Part shown: positions 60,240 through 64,000 of the stretch, one piece after another | Position numbering within the stretch: the first letter of the stretch is position 1 | Layout of the letters: the number at the start of each line of letters is the position of its first letter | From: Litomosoides sigmodontis | Taxonomy: Eukaryota > Nematoda > Chromadorea > Rhabditida > Onchocercidae | Assembly (NCBI GenBank): GCA_963070105.1 | Contig: OY718806.1 | Span: 1,500,365-1,564,364 of the forward strand | Length of the DNA stretch: 64,000 nucleotides | Direction of reading: 5' to 3' | The notes under the pieces: model-generated | Seen by the model: only the letters and a program-made list of their open reading frames with translations | What the model was told of the DNA's origin: nothing | Databases searched by the model: none | Translations under genes and position numbers: made by a program

Positions 60240-60570
60240 GAAATACTTAAGAAAATTTATAAACAAGCAAATAAATAAACAAAAAAAATTAATAAACAAG
60301 TAAATAAATCAATAGATAAACAAATCAACAAAGCAATAAATAGACAAATTGATAAACAAAGAATAAATAGGCAAACCGATACAAATAGATGAACGAATGA
60401 TCAAATAAATAAGCAAATAAATAACAAAATAAGAAAATCAATAGACAAATAAATAAATCAATAAACTAAGAAATGGGCAAATTGATAAACAAAAAGTTAA
60501 ATAAACAAACCGATATAAATAGATAAACGAATTAGCAAATGAATAAGCAAGCTAATAAGCAAAAAAAATA
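60240..60570. repeat. Degenerate AAAT/AAAC tetranucleotide region
   Basis: AAATAAACAAAT-like words with single-base variation repeat for about 330 bases. It resembles an old, mutated tetranucleotide array and matches the composition of the short stretch at 240-310. Confidence 0.7.
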
Positions 60571-63523
60571 AACAAATGAATGAGATTAGCCAATGGGTCA
60601 TTTGAGCTTAGTGCTATTTAATAACAAAAAATAAAAAAACGAATAGCACAGCGTCTAATAATTGCAAGCTAATGCACATGAAAGTGCATCGGCTCATTTT
60701 GATAATTAAAAAAACCATTCCTCATGCCATTTTTTTCCGTCTTATCAAACAGACAACCTTTTTTTTCTTCCAAAAAATTTTAACTACAATATTTCATCTG
60801 TTTATCACTTTACTGCACCTTTTCACTCGAACACATTCGTCCGTTTCTCTTCCAACATCATATCTCTAGTATCATCTTATCACTTCTCCTCTTCATCTAA
60901 AATTGATCTAATGACAATGATTAGCCGAATTTCTGTAAGTTTTTAGGTTGTGAAAAAGAAAAAATTTGATATTTTTCAACAGCTATTTTTTTCCTTCTCC
61001 AAAACATCCACAAAAATAATATAAATATATTAGCAGTTTTTGTTTGGAATATTTCAGAAATAAAGCTTTAGCTATGCAGTAGTCATTTGCTATCATTTAT
61101 TGTTCACTTATTGCTTTCTTTCTTTTTTTTTGTCTTTTCGAAAATATTTGTTTGATATGGAACCTGTAAAAATAAATAGCAAAATTTACAGCAAAACAAA
61201 TATCATATTGATTGGCTAATTTTCCTTTTGTAACATTTAATTAACTACAGTAATCAATTAATGCGATAATCTTGGATATGTGTGTGTGCGTGTGTTTTTT
61301 TTTTCGTAGCAAAATAACTCTTAAACAACTGAATAGGTGAGGAAAAAATATTGAAAGAATTGAAGAGAATTATTGCATTGAAGTGAATATTTCAAATTCT
61401 TTTGAAATAAAATTTTTTTTTCTGTCAGCTAAGAACACATTTATACTTTAATACACACATTTAAAATCTAATAAAAGTGTTAGAATGAAGAGGGGTGGGG
61501 AGAGGGGGAGAGGGAGAGGGTGAAGAGGATGGGGAAAAAAAACAAGGATAAACTGCAATGTCAGTGCTGACAAAAGAAGATGAATTCAGCTAATTTTGGC
61601 TAAATTTTTTTTTTACACTTTCTTTAATGCAACGCAAATTTACCACACAAACAAACATAATCACAAAAAAAAGAGGTTAAAATTGAATATCAAAAGAAAA
61701 AGAAAACTGAATGTATAGTATTACATTAGCATCAATTATACAAGTAATTACATAAAGCATAAAAAGTTTGCAGTTAGCTAGCAGATAGTGCAGTTGACGG
61801 TCTTGCGTGCAAAAAATGATTGGCAACACATCGATGAATATAAGTTATAAGGATATTGCATGCATTTTGTTTTGTTAATTTGATCCATGATGTTTTTATA
61901 TGGGAGTGAAATTGCAAGAAAGAAATTGCTAATTTAGGTTAATGAAAAGAGGGCTGAAAATGTGTGAGAAATGGACAACGCATAAAAAGAATTTCAAATT
62001 TGTTATAAGCAATACAAGCGGTTAACATCATTGAATGGAAATGCTAGGTTTATTAATTTTAAAGTTCATTGCTCAGAATCTCTGGAGAATCTAATTTTTT
62101 TTTTTTAATTTACTTTAAATGCTATTTTCTCCGTGTTCTTGTTTTTGGAGTGCAGCCTGAAAATGATTGCTAATGATTGCTTTAGAAAATTAATTATTGA
62201 TTGAAAAAATTTATTGTTCATCATCGTTGCAAATTCCTGATTATTATTATGGCCATTTGTCGTTGTTAATGATATTTATTTATTATCATCATTTCATTAC
62301 TATTATTAATATGTGAAATTTTTGTTTCGGACATTTACTGGAATGTCATATGGAAGCATTAAATAAGTATCGGATGAAGCATCACATCTATTCAAATGTT
62401 GAAATCTTGGAACTCAAAAAAAAAAGAATTTTATTTTAATGCAATATGTACGATCAGTAATAACCTCATTTGTTAAAAAATCATAGTTCCTTTAATTCGA
62501 TATAAAACAAACGGCAAAAGAGAACTGATTTCCCAAATAACTAATATTTGAAAAATTCACCAAAAATTTTAAATTAAAATGCAAAATTCGAAACGAATCT
62601 CATTTTCACTTGTGCTAAATCTGATTTCATTCAGAAATCGCGCAAACAGTTTATATTATCTCAAGATTGCTAAGATTTAATGGGTGAAAAAAGTGAAATG
62701 CTATATTCTACATATTCCAAAAAAAATTCCTTTTCAATTTCCTTCCTAATTTGTTTTTTTCATAAATTTTTCAGGAGAAAAAAAAATTGCATGCACAGGT
62801 GTAGAAGTGTCATTCCTCTTGTTTATTAAATTTGTGAAAAAATTAAATGAAATTAATTGGAATAAGAGGGAGAAATGTGATGGAGAGGAGATGCGAAGCT
62901 CGAGAGAACCGAAAAGAATATGATTTGAATTAATCAAATAAAACTAACATTTGGAAGTAAATATATTGTTGTACTGCCAGTGCAGTAAAAACTGCACCGA
63001 TAAAAACTGATTAATAAAAACATTCTGTTTTTCATTCCTTGTTAGTGCGATATAATTAATGCTAAACAGTGCATCGTAAAATTTCTACAATCATTCTCAA
63101 TAATCAATCATTCATTTGCACAATTTTATTTGATGTCAATTAACAATAAAGAGAACAGAATACAAAAGTAAATCAAATTCATATTTCAAAATTTCCTGTA
63201 TACAGTTGTATTTACAAAAATTTTCACCCTTATTTCCACATTTCTCAAATAAAAAAAAGTGCAAAAAGAAGTGAAAAAAAAAGGGAAGGAACGGATATTG
63301 CGCACTGTAAGAAACACAAAGTAAATAAACAAATATTCAAATGGGAAAAAAAATGACCATGTCACATCGAATAGAAGAAGAGGAAGGCGAGAGGAAATTC
63401 GAATAAAATGAAATGTAAGAGAAAAAATACTAATCGAAACGGTGTCTGTGTAACATCACAAACACCACTAAACAACTGGAAAAAAAAAAGCACAAACACT
63501 TCAACTTAAGCGATAAATAAATA

Positions 63524-63697
63524 TCAATTAAATTCCGCAAATGGACATGGCTCTTTCTCACCATGAATTGTTGTGCACTGATAGACCCGCGGTTGAACAC
63601 AATTTGCCTCCTGTTGCTCGTTGAGTGATTCGCAAAGACCTGCTAGTGTACATGGTAATTTATCAAAATGATGAAATTGATAGAGTAAGCCACGGGC
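63524..63697 (-). CDS. Last coding exon of an unidentified Cys-containing protein (partial)
   Basis: On the minus strand a TTTATTTCAG acceptor opens a 58-codon exon (57 residues) in phase 0 that ends at a TGA. Its composition is protein-like and unlike the surrounding AT-driven frames. It has five cysteines, in the segments PCTLAGLCES, ANCVQ, YQCTT and EPCPF, which suggests an extracellular or disulfide-bonded C-terminus. The gene must continue beyond 64000 or through an exon not seen. A possible donor (AAAAG before GTGCAA at about 63975-63980) at the very edge could close the previous exon but is weak. The family is not recognised. Confidence 0.6.
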   Translation of the reverse strand, partial: ARGLLYQFHHFDKLPCTLAGLCESLNEQQEANCVQPRVYQCTTIHGEKEPCPFAEFN

Positions 63698-64000
63698 CTG
63701 AAATAAAATTTTAAGCGGAAAAAAAAAGTGCAAACATTTATGAGTGTTTAAACGAGCAAATTACATGTTAAAATAAGTGTAGAAAAATGAAATTAATTAT
63801 CCTAAAACAGATGCCAACAATTTAAACTTTTTTTTTCCAAAATTATTTTTATGTTTAAGTTATTTAAATTTCAATAAATTCAATTTATTTCTCCATACAA
63901 ATGAAAATTAAATGTATTTTATGTAAACATCATATATATCATTACTTTTATATCCTAAATTAAACAACTAAATTTTGCACCTTTTGCAAAATCACACTAC

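Overview
This is a eukaryotic, very AT-rich window (roughly 70% A+T by eye) with small exons, introns from about 40 bp to about 13 kb, TTTTCAG/TTTTAG-type 3' splice sites, and a 3' splice-site-like motif 3 to 12 bases before every credible start codon. That last pattern is what spliced-leader trans-splicing produces. Together with the protein families (UCP4, Sec15, a lustrin/EB-type cysteine module, a haspin-like kinase, a two-C2 copine) it points to a nematode, most probably a spirurid/filarial species. The species call is inference.

Six genes are supported and all lie on the minus strand. From left to right: (1) 8340-10773, a small secreted or membrane protein with a six-cysteine lustrin/EB-like module and a hydrophobic C-terminus; (2) 12131-16671, exocyst subunit Sec15/EXOC6, 19 exons, 815 aa; (3) 18266-20315, mitochondrial carrier UCP4, 9 exons, 316 aa; (4) 22653-25559, a haspin-family kinase-like protein, 12 exons, 446 aa, which has lost three catalytic residues and is probably a pseudokinase; (5) 29722-52110, a copine (C2-C2-VWA), 16 exons, about 692 aa, with a 13 kb second-to-first-exon intron and a roughly 130-residue N-terminal extension; (6) 63524-63697, the last coding exon of a gene entering from the right edge. 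Exon joins were chosen by splice consensus, reading phase and alignment to remembered family features. For genes 1-4 every join keeps frame from start to stop; one join in the copine is uncertain.

On the plus strand at the left (5.4-7.2 kb) there are two weaker coding signals: a short chromodomain-like exon and a 268-codon low-complexity open stretch built from a degenerate repeat of 43-48 codons.

The rest is AT-rich intergenic or intronic DNA. The main landmarks are an 800-bp (TAA)n array inside the big copine intron, a compound array of about 2.15 kb at 56.3-58.5 kb (a 7-mer TTAATAA block next to a TAA block), a (TG)n tract, short tandem repeats of 31, 45 and 63 bp, and a perfect 16-bp hairpin at 5.25 kb. 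No tRNA, rRNA, CRISPR, operon-spaced gene pair or intact transposon was recognised. The genes do not form a pathway; they are housekeeping and membrane-traffic genes that happen to be neighbours. The most unusual single item is the haspin-like pseudokinase.
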